A program made the position numbers and the translations under genes. Below the pieces are notes generated by a model. That model worked only from the letters and a program-made list of their open reading frames with translations. It had not been told where the DNA came from and did no database searches. Shown in pieces: positions 32,146 to 40,262 of a stretch of 54,400 bases of DNA. This DNA is from an uncultured Collinsella sp. (GTDB taxonomy: Bacteria > Actinomycetota > Coriobacteriia > Coriobacteriales > Coriobacteriaceae), in contig CABUDQ010000007.1 in the NCBI GenBank assembly GCA_902490365.1, positions 1-54,400 on the forward strand, in the 5' to 3' direction. Every line of letters starts with the position of its first letter. Position 1 is the stretch's first letter.

Positions 32146-32724
32146 ATGGGACTCGTAGAGCTCGTGCTGCTCGCCATTGGCCTTTCGATGGACGCCTTTG
32201 CCGTATCCATCTGCAAGGGCCTTGGCATGAAGAAGATCAACCTTAAGGTCGCCGTAGTGCTCGGCCTGTTCTTTGGCGGCTTCCAGGCCGGCATGCCCGT
32301 GATCGGATGGGCGCTTGGCAGCCAGTTTATGGGCATCATCGGCCCCATCGACCATTGGATTGCCTTTATCCTTTTGGCCTTCATCGGCGGCAAAATGCTG
32401 TGGGAGGCTTTTACCGAGGACGAGGATGAAGGCGACGGCAAGAATGCCGAAAAGATTGAACTGAGCGAGTACCTGATCCTCGCCATCGCCACTTCAATCG
32501 ACGCCCTGGCCGTGGGCATCTCGTTCGCCGCGCTTTCGGTCGACATCGTTCCCGCTGTATCGCTTATCGGCGTCACAACGTTTATCTTCTCCGTCGCCGG
32601 CGTAGCGATCGGCCACACCTTTGGCGCGCGCTACGAAAAGCCTGCCACCATCGTGGGTGGCGTCGTGCTCATCTTCATCGGGCTTAAGATCTTGCTTGAG
32701 CATCTGGGGATTCTCGCGATATAA
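32146..32724 (+). CDS. mntP: manganese efflux pump MntP
   Basis: 192 residues with six membrane helices in two repeats. The repeat signatures GLSMDAFAVSICKGLG (about 12-27) and ATSIDALAVGISFAALS (about 114-130) carry the acidic residues of the family. GGAGGGAG is eight bases before the ATG at 32146; the longer frame would include the riboswitch. It exports Mn(II) and is switched on by the yybP-ykoY element. Confidence 0.95.
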   Translation: MGLVELVLLAIGLSMDAFAVSICKGLGMKKINLKVAVVLGLFFGGFQAGMPVIGWALGSQFMGIIGPIDHWIAFILLAFIGGKMLWEAFTEDEDEGDGKNAEKIELSEYLILAIATSIDALAVGISFAALSVDIVPAVSLIGVTTFIFSVAGVAIGHTFGARYEKPATIVGGVVLIFIGLKILLEHLGILAI

Positions 32725-32765
32725 AAAACGCCTCTCATAAGCTCAACGTCAATGTAGAGGTCTCA

Positions 32766-32833
32766 TGCAGAGTTTTGCATAATGCCTTTTCGTGCAGAAT
32801 TTTGCATGTCATACTGATATGCAAAAGTCTGCA
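32766..32833. promoter_or_regulatory. three HipB operator copies
   Basis: TGCAGAGTTTTGCAT (32766-32780), TGCAGAATTTTGCAT (32793-32807) and, inverted, ATGCAAAAGTCTGCA (32819-32833). Spacing is 26-27 bp, about two and a half helical turns. They lie directly before the hipB-like gene and most likely serve cooperative autorepression by the HipA/HipB complex. Confidence 0.85.
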
Positions 32834-32848
32834 CGTTAGGAGATTGCC

Positions 32849-33280
32849 ATGGATACCCTTCCCATCACCACACCGCGGCAAGCTGGCATCTATGTGCGTC
32901 AGGCACGCGAGGCTCAGGGTCTCACCCGTGCCGCCCTCGCTAAAAAAGCCGGTGTTTCGGAGCGCCTGCTCGCATCGCTCGAGCTAGGAGACGCCACGGG
33001 TATTCGGCTCGACAAGTTGCTGACTGTCTTTAACGCACTCGGCATAGGCCTCTTTGCGCAAAGCGATAACGACTCCATCGCATCGCCCTCCGAACATCCA
33101 ACGACGATAGCGAACCTCCCTATCGCGAACTCGAATGCCCTGCCAAAGCCAAGCGTAGGCAGACGACCCGCTCGACAAGGAGCGCCATCTTCCTATGGTG
33201 CCTTGCTGGCCCAAATCGCAGCCGAGCAAGGCCTTACCGACACTTCAGACCTCTCCTTTGGCTGTAAGGTTGTGAAATAA
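32849..33280 (+). CDS. hipB: HipB-like antitoxin, XRE-type DNA-binding protein
   Basis: 143 residues. Residues about 12-65 form an HTH_3 domain (AGIYVRQAREAQGLTRAALAKKAGVSERLLASLE, LDKLLTVFNALGIGLF). The remaining 75 residues are low-complexity and longer than in E. coli HipB (88 residues), ending in SYGALLAQIAAEQGL. AGGAG precedes the ATG. The stop is followed immediately by the hipA ATG. It should bind the three upstream repeats and hold HipA inactive. Confidence 0.88.
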   Translation: MDTLPITTPRQAGIYVRQAREAQGLTRAALAKKAGVSERLLASLELGDATGIRLDKLLTVFNALGIGLFAQSDNDSIASPSEHPTTIANLPIANSNALPKPSVGRRPARQGAPSSYGALLAQIAAEQGLTDTSDLSFGCKVVK

Positions 33281-34585
33281 ATGGCAGAAATGGAGCTTGC
33301 GACCCTCATTTGTGGCGAAATCGCAGGCACTCTCCGGCAAGACGAGCATGGACTCTGCAGCTTTGTATACGCCCCAACCTATCGCGGGGCACCGCTATCG
33401 CTAACAATGCCGCTTTCCAATCGCACGTATGGCCATAACATCGTCCGCCCGTTCCTATTTGGCCTTTTGCCCGACAGTCAAGAGCAGCGTCGCGCCATTG
33501 CCACCGAGCATGATGTTGCATCTAACAACCCCGTCGCCCTCTTGTGCCATATCGGTCTTGACTGCGCGGGGGCCGTTCAGTTTTGTCGAGCCGATCAATT
33601 AGACGCCGTCCGTGGCAGGGTCTCCGCATACCGCCCGCTTACCAATTCTCAAATCGCTCACAAGCTTAAAGCAATTCGCGATGACGAAAGAGAGACATGG
33701 ATGGGCTCCAACGAAAGCTGGTCCCTGGGCGGCAACCAAGGCAAATTTGCACTAGCTTGGCATGATGGCCAATGGTACGAATGTCTAGGGTCATCCCCCA
33801 CTACCCATATCTTCAAAAATGGTGTCGTCGGGTTCAAACATCAGGCCTTAAACGAATTCGTCTGCATGAAAACGGCTCGGCGTGTTGGCATTCCAACTGC
33901 CAACGTCTCCTATTGCACATTTGAAGACGAAGCCGCACTCGTCGTTGAACGGTACGACAGAATGGTCAATAACAGCGGAAGTATCGAAAGGCTGCATCAG
34001 GAGGACTTTTGCCAGGCGCTCGGTGTATTGCCAAGCCAGAAATACACCGCCGACGGAGGACCGACTACACGAGACATCCAAGAACGACTGATTAACACAG
34101 TCCCCCACCACATGAATCTTGTGCTTTTTACCTATATGTTGTTCTATAACGCCATTATCGGAGCGCCTGACGCACACGCTAAAAACTACTCGCTCATCCT
34201 AGGCAAAGGCACAAACGCGGCACTCGCACCCATGTACGATGTCGCATCGGGCTTGGCGTATGAGAGCATGCGACGTCGGGCACGCCTTGCTATGAGCGTT
34301 GGCGGCGAAAATCGTGTGGGGCGCATCGGTCCAGGTGCTATCCGCCGATACCACGGTATGGGCGACCCCGCGCTGGAGACGGCGCTCACCGATGCCGGGC
34401 TATCCGAGAAGTTTTGCTTTGCGACCATGATGGACCTCGCCTACGAGGTACCCATTTGCATGGAAGAGGTCATGGACGAATACGCCGACCTGCCCGGCAT
34501 GGCGGACCTGCGCGATCATATGCTCGGCCCCGTCCGCGAAAACTGCCAGCGAACCCTCGACCTCATCAGGGCGGATATGGGCTAG
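33281..34585 (+). CDS. hipA: HipA-family serine/threonine kinase toxin
   Basis: 434 residues, full length. N-terminal domain (about 1-100) with PFLFGLLPDS; the glycine-rich P-loop WSLGGNQGKFALAW; catalytic loop GAPDAHAKNYSLIL with Asp and Asn; and metal-binding APMYDVASGLAY. E. coli HipA phosphorylates glutamyl-tRNA synthetase and causes growth arrest and persistence; the target here is unknown. It lies directly behind hipB without a gap. Codon choice is less GC-biased than in the neighbouring genes, a hint of acquisition. Confidence 0.9.
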   Translation: MAEMELATLICGEIAGTLRQDEHGLCSFVYAPTYRGAPLSLTMPLSNRTYGHNIVRPFLFGLLPDSQEQRRAIATEHDVASNNPVALLCHIGLDCAGAVQFCRADQLDAVRGRVSAYRPLTNSQIAHKLKAIRDDERETWMGSNESWSLGGNQGKFALAWHDGQWYECLGSSPTTHIFKNGVVGFKHQALNEFVCMKTARRVGIPTANVSYCTFEDEAALVVERYDRMVNNSGSIERLHQEDFCQALGVLPSQKYTADGGPTTRDIQERLINTVPHHMNLVLFTYMLFYNAIIGAPDAHAKNYSLILGKGTNAALAPMYDVASGLAYESMRRRARLAMSVGGENRVGRIGPGAIRRYHGMGDPALETALTDAGLSEKFCFATMMDLAYEVPICMEEVMDEYADLPGMADLRDHMLGPVRENCQRTLDLIRADMG

Positions 34586-34613
34586 ACGCCAATCAATTTC
34601 CCATTTCTTAAAA

Positions 34614-34657
34614 GAAGAGAGGGGACACCTGTCGCAAAAGACCGGGTACCCCCTCTC
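34614..34657. terminator. bidirectional terminator between hipA and pepD
   Basis: GAGAGGGG (34617-34624) pairs with CCCCTCTC (34650-34657). A loop-side GGGGACACCTGTC recalls family 3. On the minus strand it is followed by TTCTTTT, serving pepD; the plus side has a weaker tail. Confidence 0.6.
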
Positions 34658-34712
34658 GTAATGTCATTTGCAATCCGCTAGCACGTGGCTCGGACTGCTG
34701 TTAGCGCAACCT

Positions 34713-36170
34713 TTACGCGGCGAGGCGCTTGAGCACGTCGATGAGCAGCTCGTAGAAGCGCTCGGCAGAAGCGAGCTCCATGCTCTCGTCCGGGGTGTGG
34801 ACATCGGAGAGCGTCGGGCCCACGGCGATGGCGTCCAGGCCGTGCAGGGCCTCGGCAAACAGGCCGCACTCAAGGCCGGCGTGAATGGACTCGATGCGCA
34901 GCTCGGAGCCAAAGAGCTCGCGATAGCTCTCGACAAAGACGTCGCGGACCGGCGAATGCTCGGCATAGCTCCAGCCGGGATACTCGAACTCAAACTTGGC
35001 GTCGAAGCCCAGGACATCGGCAAGCGTCTGCAAACGATCCTTGAACTCGTTCTGCAGCGAGGTGATCGAGGAGCGCGGGGAAAGCATGATCTTAACCTCG
35101 TCGTCAGAGGTGGCAACCACACCGATGTTGGAGGAAACCTCGACGGAGCCGTCGGTGGCGACGTTGCGGCGAATCACGCCGTTAGGGGCAAGACGCAGGG
35201 CGCGGATGAGGGCAAGCGCGGACTTCTGGTCCATGGCCTCGACCTCGGCGTCGTCGGCAATCTCGACGGTGCAGGTAAAGCCGGGGTCGAAGACCTCGAG
35301 CTCGGCAGTGACGTCGGCGATGATGTCCTTTGCGATCTGGGCCGCGGCCTCGGCGGCAGCGTGGTCGGCATAGACCAGAACAGCCTTGCACTCACGGTTG
35401 ATGGCGTTGTCCTTGGTGCCGCCGTTAAAGCTCACGATGGCGGGCTCGCCGGCAACCATCAGGCGGTCGATGATGCGGGCCATGATGAGGTTGCCGTTGC
35501 CGCGCTCCAGGTGGATATCGCTGCCGGAGTGTCCGCCCAGCAGGCCGGAGATGTCGAGCGTGAGGGTGCTACCGGTCTTGTGCTCGCGCGCGATGGGGCA
35601 GGTGTAGGTAACGACGACGCCGCCGGCGCAGCTGACGGTGGCAACGCCCTCTTCCTCGGAGTCAAGGTTAATCATGGTGCGGGCGCTAATCTGGGACTTG
35701 TCGAGCGTCTCGGCGCCGACCAGGCCAGTCTCCTCGTCGGTGGTGAACACGCACTCGAGGGCCGGATGGGCAATCGAATCGTCGTTGAGCACGGTAAGCA
35801 TAAGCGCGACGGCGATACCGTTGTCGGCGCCCAGAGTGGTGCCGTTAGCGGTGAGGACGCCGTCCTTGACGACCAGGTCGATACCATCGGTCGTAAAGTC
35901 GTGCTCAACGGAGCCCAACTTGTCGCACACCATATCGATGTGGCCCTGCAGCATCACGGTCGGAGCATTCTCGGCGCCGGCAGAAGCGGGCTTGCGAATG
36001 ATGACGTTGTAGACCTCGTCCTGGTACACATCGAGGCCGCGCTCCTTAGCAAACGCAACCAGGAAATCGCTGATGCCCTTCTCGTTGCCAGACCCACGGG
36101 GGATCGCGCTGACCTCCTCAAAGAAATGGAACAGCTGGGCGGGCTCGTAGCCGGTGATCTTGTAATCCAT
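34713..36170 (-). CDS. pepD: aminoacyl-histidine dipeptidase (PepD, M20C)
   Basis: 485 residues. Two-zinc peptidase with LQGHIDMVCDK (first metal His and catalytic Asp), LGADNGIAVA (bridging Asp), TDEETGLVGA (catalytic and metal Glu) and a C-terminal AIHAGLECG box with a further His. It splits Xaa-His and other dipeptides in the cytoplasm. The start at 36170 has AAGGAGG four bases upstream; the 35 codons before it are rejected. It stands alone among the toxin modules. Confidence 0.93.
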   Translation of the reverse strand: MDYKITGYEPAQLFHFFEEVSAIPRGSGNEKGISDFLVAFAKERGLDVYQDEVYNVIIRKPASAGAENAPTVMLQGHIDMVCDKLGSVEHDFTTDGIDLVVKDGVLTANGTTLGADNGIAVALMLTVLNDDSIAHPALECVFTTDEETGLVGAETLDKSQISARTMINLDSEEEGVATVSCAGGVVVTYTCPIAREHKTGSTLTLDISGLLGGHSGSDIHLERGNGNLIMARIIDRLMVAGEPAIVSFNGGTKDNAINRECKAVLVYADHAAAEAAAQIAKDIIADVTAELEVFDPGFTCTVEIADDAEVEAMDQKSALALIRALRLAPNGVIRRNVATDGSVEVSSNIGVVATSDDEVKIMLSPRSSITSLQNEFKDRLQTLADVLGFDAKFEFEYPGWSYAEHSPVRDVFVESYRELFGSELRIESIHAGLECGLFAEALHGLDAIAVGPTLSDVHTPDESMELASAERFYELLIDVLKRLAA

Positions 36171-36318
36171 GGTGCCTCCTTGGCGCAACTGGTTAGACAG
36201 TAAGACATGCGTCTTGTATATTCCCAGACTTTGCGTGCATAAACCAGTCGAAAACGCCGAGCGCCCTTGCATCATCGGCTAACGGCGGGGAAACGCCACT
36301 TTATCAAGGTAAAGCAAG

Positions 36319-36840
36319 CTAGACGGGCCGTGCAGAGGGAACGTTGGACCCCCCAACCAACCTCAACGCCTGTTGAACATTAATGCATACACCATTGGTG
36401 TGTTTAATAAGATTCTTGTCCTCCGTCACGACGTAATCGGCATCAATGCGATTGGCGACGCCCAGCATCAGGTCGTCCTCAAAGTCATTGTGGTGGTACT
36501 TGAACACAAAGGAGTCGAAGACCTCGTCTGCACCGACCGGGGCGATGAGGGCTAGCTCGCGCATCTGTCGAACGCATGCCCAGGCCGTTTCGTCTGCCGC
36601 CGCAATGGCGTTATCGCTCAGTGAGCCAGTCTTTCTTCGGCACTCCTGCTTGATTGCCGCCGAGACAAGATATGAAACGTCTTTGACCGAAAGCGACGAG
36701 GCAAACAGGGCAATCCGCTCCGAGGCGTCGGCAATCTCGATCAGATGGACGACATTTGCCGTACGGTCGGACCTGCCAGAAAAATAATCCATCCATACGT
36801 TGGTATCGATTAACAGCTTGAGGACGCCTTCTGTGCTCAT
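36319..36840 (-). CDS. PIN-domain toxin (VapC-like RNase)
   Basis: 173 residues from the ATG at 36840. First acid in LLIDTNVWMDYFSG (about 9-22), further acids in DFEDDLMLGVANRIDADYVVTEDKNLIKH. This is the metal-binding set of PIN RNases. Length is a little above typical VapC. The start overlaps the antitoxin stop by four bases (ATGA), a coupling usual in toxin-antitoxin pairs. Targets of such toxins are often tRNAs; the one here is unknown. Confidence 0.85.
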   Translation of the reverse strand: MSTEGVLKLLIDTNVWMDYFSGRSDRTANVVHLIEIADASERIALFASSLSVKDVSYLVSAAIKQECRRKTGSLSDNAIAAADETAWACVRQMRELALIAPVGADEVFDSFVFKYHHNDFEDDLMLGVANRIDADYVVTEDKNLIKHTNGVCINVQQALRLVGGSNVPSARPV

Positions 36841-37196
36841 AGTTCCACCCACTCGGGATAGCGCTCCGCCATGGCCTCCTCATAGAGGTCGTCATAGTCT
36901 CCCGAGAACTCAGGGATGGGGATGCCGTATTTGAGGCACGAATCGCGAACGATATGGCTGCCTTGCGCGGCCCTTGACTCCATGCGCCGGGGCTCCACTC
37001 CGTCAGAAACCGGAGCCGCCGCGTCTCCCTTCGAGGGCATGCGTCCGTTAACGACCAGATACTCCCAAAGTGTCCGAACGGCTTGTGACGGCGTCATGCC
37101 AATATGAGTCAGGACGGCGTCTCCCGCCTCTTTGAGCTGGCGATCTATACGCACGTTCATCTGAACTGGCCGCGTGTCGAGTATTGACGTAGGCAT
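36837..37196 (-). CDS. RelB/DinJ-type antitoxin
   Basis: 119 residues. N-terminal ribbon-helix-helix of DinJ type (VQMNVRIDRQLKEAGDAVLTHIGMTPSQAVRTLWEYLV, about 11-48), then a disordered linker and an acidic C-terminus (SGDYDDLYEEAMAERYPEWVEL) to wrap the toxin. AAAGGAG precedes the ATG. DinJ-type antitoxins usually pair with YafQ/RelE toxins; here the partner has a PIN domain, a less common pairing. It should repress its own promoter through the inverted repeat at 37208-37238. Confidence 0.85.
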   Translation of the reverse strand: MPTSILDTRPVQMNVRIDRQLKEAGDAVLTHIGMTPSQAVRTLWEYLVVNGRMPSKGDAAAPVSDGVEPRRMESRAAQGSHIVRDSCLKYGIPIPEFSGDYDDLYEEAMAERYPEWVEL

Positions 37197-37207
37197 ATCA
37201 GCTCCTT

Positions 37208-37238
37208 TGCTATACTATATCTCGATTTTAGTATAGCA
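37208..37238 (-). promoter_or_regulatory. antitoxin promoter and operator
   Basis: TGCTATACT (37208-37216) and AGTATAGCA (37230-37238) form a perfect 9-bp inverted repeat with 13 bp between. On the minus strand the first arm met by polymerase is TGCTATACT, an extended -10 element, so the operator covers the promoter. Confidence 0.75.
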
Positions 37239-37261
37239 CGGCAGATTGAAGCGCATTTCAA

Positions 37262-37298
37262 TAGAAATGAGGGCGCTTCCTTATCGGAAACGCCCCCG
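37262..37298 (-). terminator. intrinsic terminator after clpC
   Basis: GGGCGTTTCC and GGAAGCGCCC form a stem around GATAA (with one G-U pair), followed on the minus strand by TCATTTCTATT. Confidence 0.75.
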
Positions 37299-37320
37299 TT
37301 ATACAAGGTATGTTCAATCC

Positions 37321-39963
37321 CTACAGCGCACCAGAGCCGGCTTGCATCATGCCGCCGGGGCCCGAGGTCACGCCGCCGCTCACGGGCGCGGCGTTGCCGG
37401 TGTGCGGTGCCGCCGGGGCGGTATCGCCACCGAGCGTGCCCGCCGGACGCGGTGCCGGGATCTCGCCCGTGCCGTGGCTAAAGACAAACTTGCCATCGGC
37501 CACGTCGCACAGGACGGTATCGCCCTCGCCCCACTCGCCAGCCAAAAGCTCCTCGGACAGCGGGTCCTCGATGAGCTTTTGAATAGCACGGCGCAGCGGA
37601 CGCGCACCGTTGGTGAGGTCGGTGCCCTCGGCCACGATCTTGTCATAGGCCGCATCGGTGAGCTTGATGTTCATGCCGTTGGCAATCAGGCGCTGGCGCA
37701 GATCGTCCACCAGCAGGTGAGCGATCTTGGTCAGGTTCTCGCCCGAGAGCTTCTGGAACACCACGATGTCGTCGATGCGGTTGAGCAGCTCGGGGCGGAA
37801 CAGGCGCTTGAGCTCGCCCATCGCGCGGCCGCGGATCTCACTCGAGGTGAGGCCCTGCTCGCCGGTGGTGCCAAAGCCCACGCTCGCATCCTGCGCGATC
37901 TCGCGGGCGCCCACGTTGGACGTCATGATGATCACGGTGTTGCGGAAGTCGACCGTCTTGCCCTGGCTATCGGTCAGACGACCCTCCTCCAGCACCTGCA
38001 GCAGGATGTTGAAGATATCGGGGTGCGCCTTCTCGATCTCGTCGAACAGCACGACCGAGTACGGGTGGCGACGAACGGCCTTAGTGAGCTGACCGCCCTC
38101 GTCGTGACCCACGTAACCCGGAGGGCTACCGATAAGCTTGGAGACCTCGAACTCGCTGCCGAACTCCGACATGTCGAAGCTGATGAGCGCGTCCTTGCTG
38201 CCAAAGAGGTACTCGGCGAGCGTCTTGGCGAGCTCGGTCTTGCCTGTGCCGGTGGGGCCCAGGAAGATAAAGCTGCCGCCGGGGCGACGCGGGTCCTTGA
38301 GCGGCGAGCGGCTGCGGCGCACGGCCTTGGCGACGGCCTCGACGGCCTCGTCCTGGCCGATAATGCGGGTCTTGAGCACGCTTTCGGTCTGCAGCAGGCG
38401 ACGGCTCTCGCTCTCGGTGAGCGAGGAAACCGGCACGCCAGAGGTCACGGACACGATGTCGGCAATCTGACTCACGTCGATGGTGAGCGGGCTGGCGTCG
38501 AGCTCGGCGGTCCAGGCGGCCTTGGCTTCGGCGAGTTCAATCTCGGCGGCCTTCTGCTGCTCGGTGATCTCGGCGGCCTTGTTCATGTCGTCGCTCTCGG
38601 TAGCCTCCTGTGCGGCAGCCTTGAGTTCCTCGATGCGATGCTCGGCCTCGCGCACCGGCTCGGGTGCGCGATTCGCGGCGATGCGAGCACGGGCACCGGC
38701 CTCGTCAATGAGGTCGATGGCCTTATCGGGCAGGAAGCGATCCTGAATGTAGCGGTTGGAGAGGTTCGCAGCGGCCTCGATGGCACCCTGCGTGTAACGC
38801 ACGTGGTGGTGCTCCTCGTAGCGCGGCTTGAGCGCAGTCAGGATCTTGACCGTGTCCTCGACGCTCGGCTCCTCGACATCGATGGTCTGGAAGCGACGCT
38901 CGAAGGCTGGGTCCTTGGTGAGGTACTTGCGGAATTCCTCGGCCGTGGTGGCGCCGATAATCTGGAAGGCACCACGCGCGAGCACGGGCTTGAGCATGGA
39001 GCTTGCATCGATGGATCCCTCGGCAGAACCGGCACCGATGATGGTGTGCATCTCGTCGATAAACAGAATGACGTCGTCGGCCTCGGTCGCCTCCTGGATC
39101 ACGTTCTTGAGGCGCTCCTCAAACTCACCGCGATACTTGGCGCCCGCGACAAGACCCGGCAGGTCAAGCGTCCAGATGTTCTGGTTCATAAGGTTCTCGG
39201 GCACATTGCCGGCAGCGATCTGCTGTGCCAGGCCCTCGACGATGGCCGTCTTGCCCACGCCGGGGTCGCCCAGGATAAGCGGGTTGTTCTTGGTGCGGCG
39301 CGAAAGAATTTCCATCATACGCTGGACTTCCTTTTCGCGACCAATTACAGGGTCGAGCTCGCCGTCGCGCGCCTTCTGCGTGAGGTTGGTCGCGAACTGC
39401 TTAAGCGTATCGGTGCCACTCCCCTTTTGCTGAGAGGCATCCGAGCCGCTAAAGAACGGCAGGCCCGCACCGGGACGACCAGCACCGGCGCCGGCGAGCG
39501 GACGCTTCTTGTCCTGGTCCTTGGCGGTGAGTTTCTCGATAGCCTTTTTGATGGAGGCGGACGACACACCCAAGCGCATGAGGATGTCCATGGCCATGCC
39601 GTTGCCCTCTTCGACGATGCCGATCAGCAAGTGCTCGGTCGACACGTAGGTCTGGTTGTTCTCACGCGCCACGCGGAATGAACGCTCCATCACGCTAATG
39701 ACGAGCGGCGTAAAGGCGAGCTTGGCCGCCTCGGTCTCCTCACTGGGCTCGGGAACCGTGGTCTGGACCTCTTTGAGAGTATCCATGATGTCATCGTAGG
39801 AGATGTCGAGCGAACGCAGTGCCTCGGCGGCAATGCCCTCGTCCTCCTTGGCAAGCGCGAGCAGCAGGTGCTCGGTACCCACCTTATTTGAATGAAGATC
39901 GAGCGCCTCTTGCTTGGCCATGGACATGACCTTGCGCGCGCGATCGGTAAAACGGTCTAACAT
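37321..39963 (-). CDS. clpC: ATP-dependent Clp protease ATP-binding subunit ClpC
   Basis: 880 residues from the ATG at 39963 (AGAGGA upstream; 26 earlier codons are rejected). Clp-N double repeat (MLDRFTDRARKVMSMAKQEA, then VISVMERSFRVARENNQ), first AAA+ module with GDPGVGKTAIVEGLAQ and VILFIDEMHTIIGAG, a middle coiled/UVR-like region (DDMNKAAEITEQQKAAEIEL), second module with GPTGTGKTELAKTL, and a Gly/Pro-rich tail. It unfolds proteins for ClpP. The ctsR-mcsAB genes that precede clpC in Bacillus are absent and no CtsR box was seen. Confidence 0.95.
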   Translation of the reverse strand: MLDRFTDRARKVMSMAKQEALDLHSNKVGTEHLLLALAKEDEGIAAEALRSLDISYDDIMDTLKEVQTTVPEPSEETEAAKLAFTPLVISVMERSFRVARENNQTYVSTEHLLIGIVEEGNGMAMDILMRLGVSSASIKKAIEKLTAKDQDKKRPLAGAGAGRPGAGLPFFSGSDASQQKGSGTDTLKQFATNLTQKARDGELDPVIGREKEVQRMMEILSRRTKNNPLILGDPGVGKTAIVEGLAQQIAAGNVPENLMNQNIWTLDLPGLVAGAKYRGEFEERLKNVIQEATEADDVILFIDEMHTIIGAGSAEGSIDASSMLKPVLARGAFQIIGATTAEEFRKYLTKDPAFERRFQTIDVEEPSVEDTVKILTALKPRYEEHHHVRYTQGAIEAAANLSNRYIQDRFLPDKAIDLIDEAGARARIAANRAPEPVREAEHRIEELKAAAQEATESDDMNKAAEITEQQKAAEIELAEAKAAWTAELDASPLTIDVSQIADIVSVTSGVPVSSLTESESRRLLQTESVLKTRIIGQDEAVEAVAKAVRRSRSPLKDPRRPGGSFIFLGPTGTGKTELAKTLAEYLFGSKDALISFDMSEFGSEFEVSKLIGSPPGYVGHDEGGQLTKAVRRHPYSVVLFDEIEKAHPDIFNILLQVLEEGRLTDSQGKTVDFRNTVIIMTSNVGAREIAQDASVGFGTTGEQGLTSSEIRGRAMGELKRLFRPELLNRIDDIVVFQKLSGENLTKIAHLLVDDLRQRLIANGMNIKLTDAAYDKIVAEGTDLTNGARPLRRAIQKLIEDPLSEELLAGEWGEGDTVLCDVADGKFVFSHGTGEIPAPRPAGTLGGDTAPAAPHTGNAAPVSGGVTSGPGGMMQAGSGAL

Positions 39964-40000
39964 GCTAGTTCCTCTTAGACGAGCTAGTTTTTTCAAACGC

Positions 40001-40026
40001 AAAGCGCCGCCCCGCGGCAGCGCTTT
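40001..40026 (-). promoter_or_regulatory. GC-rich hairpin in the clpC leader
   Basis: AAAGCGCTGCCGC and GCGGCGCTTT form a stem of about 12 bp around GGG, 38 bp before the clpC start, followed by GCGTTTGAAAAAA. A TATACT at about 40045 could be the -10 upstream of it. It could be an attenuator or a temperature-sensitive leader; the U-tract is poor. Confidence 0.45.
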
Positions 40027-40138
40027 GGTCTCTTTACCCATATGGAGTATATGTTAACCGTTGGGACCTTTCCCGCCCGTAGCCGCGCGACAACGTCTAC
40101 AAAAAAGGAATCGCCAGGTGCGTCTGCATCGGCCCAAC

Positions 40139-40234
40139 GAGCGTGGATTTTCGGACACCCATTCCATGAACGTGGATAATCTCCCGTTTTGAGCCCGTAA
40201 ACAGGCCAAAAACGGGAGATTATCCACGTTCATG
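40139..40234. repeat. GTGGATAATCTCCC palindromic repeat (family 2, copy C)
   Basis: CATGAACGTGGATAATCTCC... (40165-40190) pairs with its complement ending at 40234; the loop is about 17 nt. A lone GAGCGTGGATTTTCGG half-site precedes it at 40139. It lies behind the exporter gene (minus strand) and before the clpC leader. Confidence 0.88.
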
Positions 40235-40262
40235 TTATGCGGATCAGTTTCACTTGCGCCAA

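Noticed and set aside
37246..39681. An 811-codon open frame on the plus strand across clpC
   Set aside because: It is the antisense shadow of clpC. High GC with strong third-position bias opens long frames on the opposite strand; composition is rich in Val/Gly/Leu/Asp/His without any domain.
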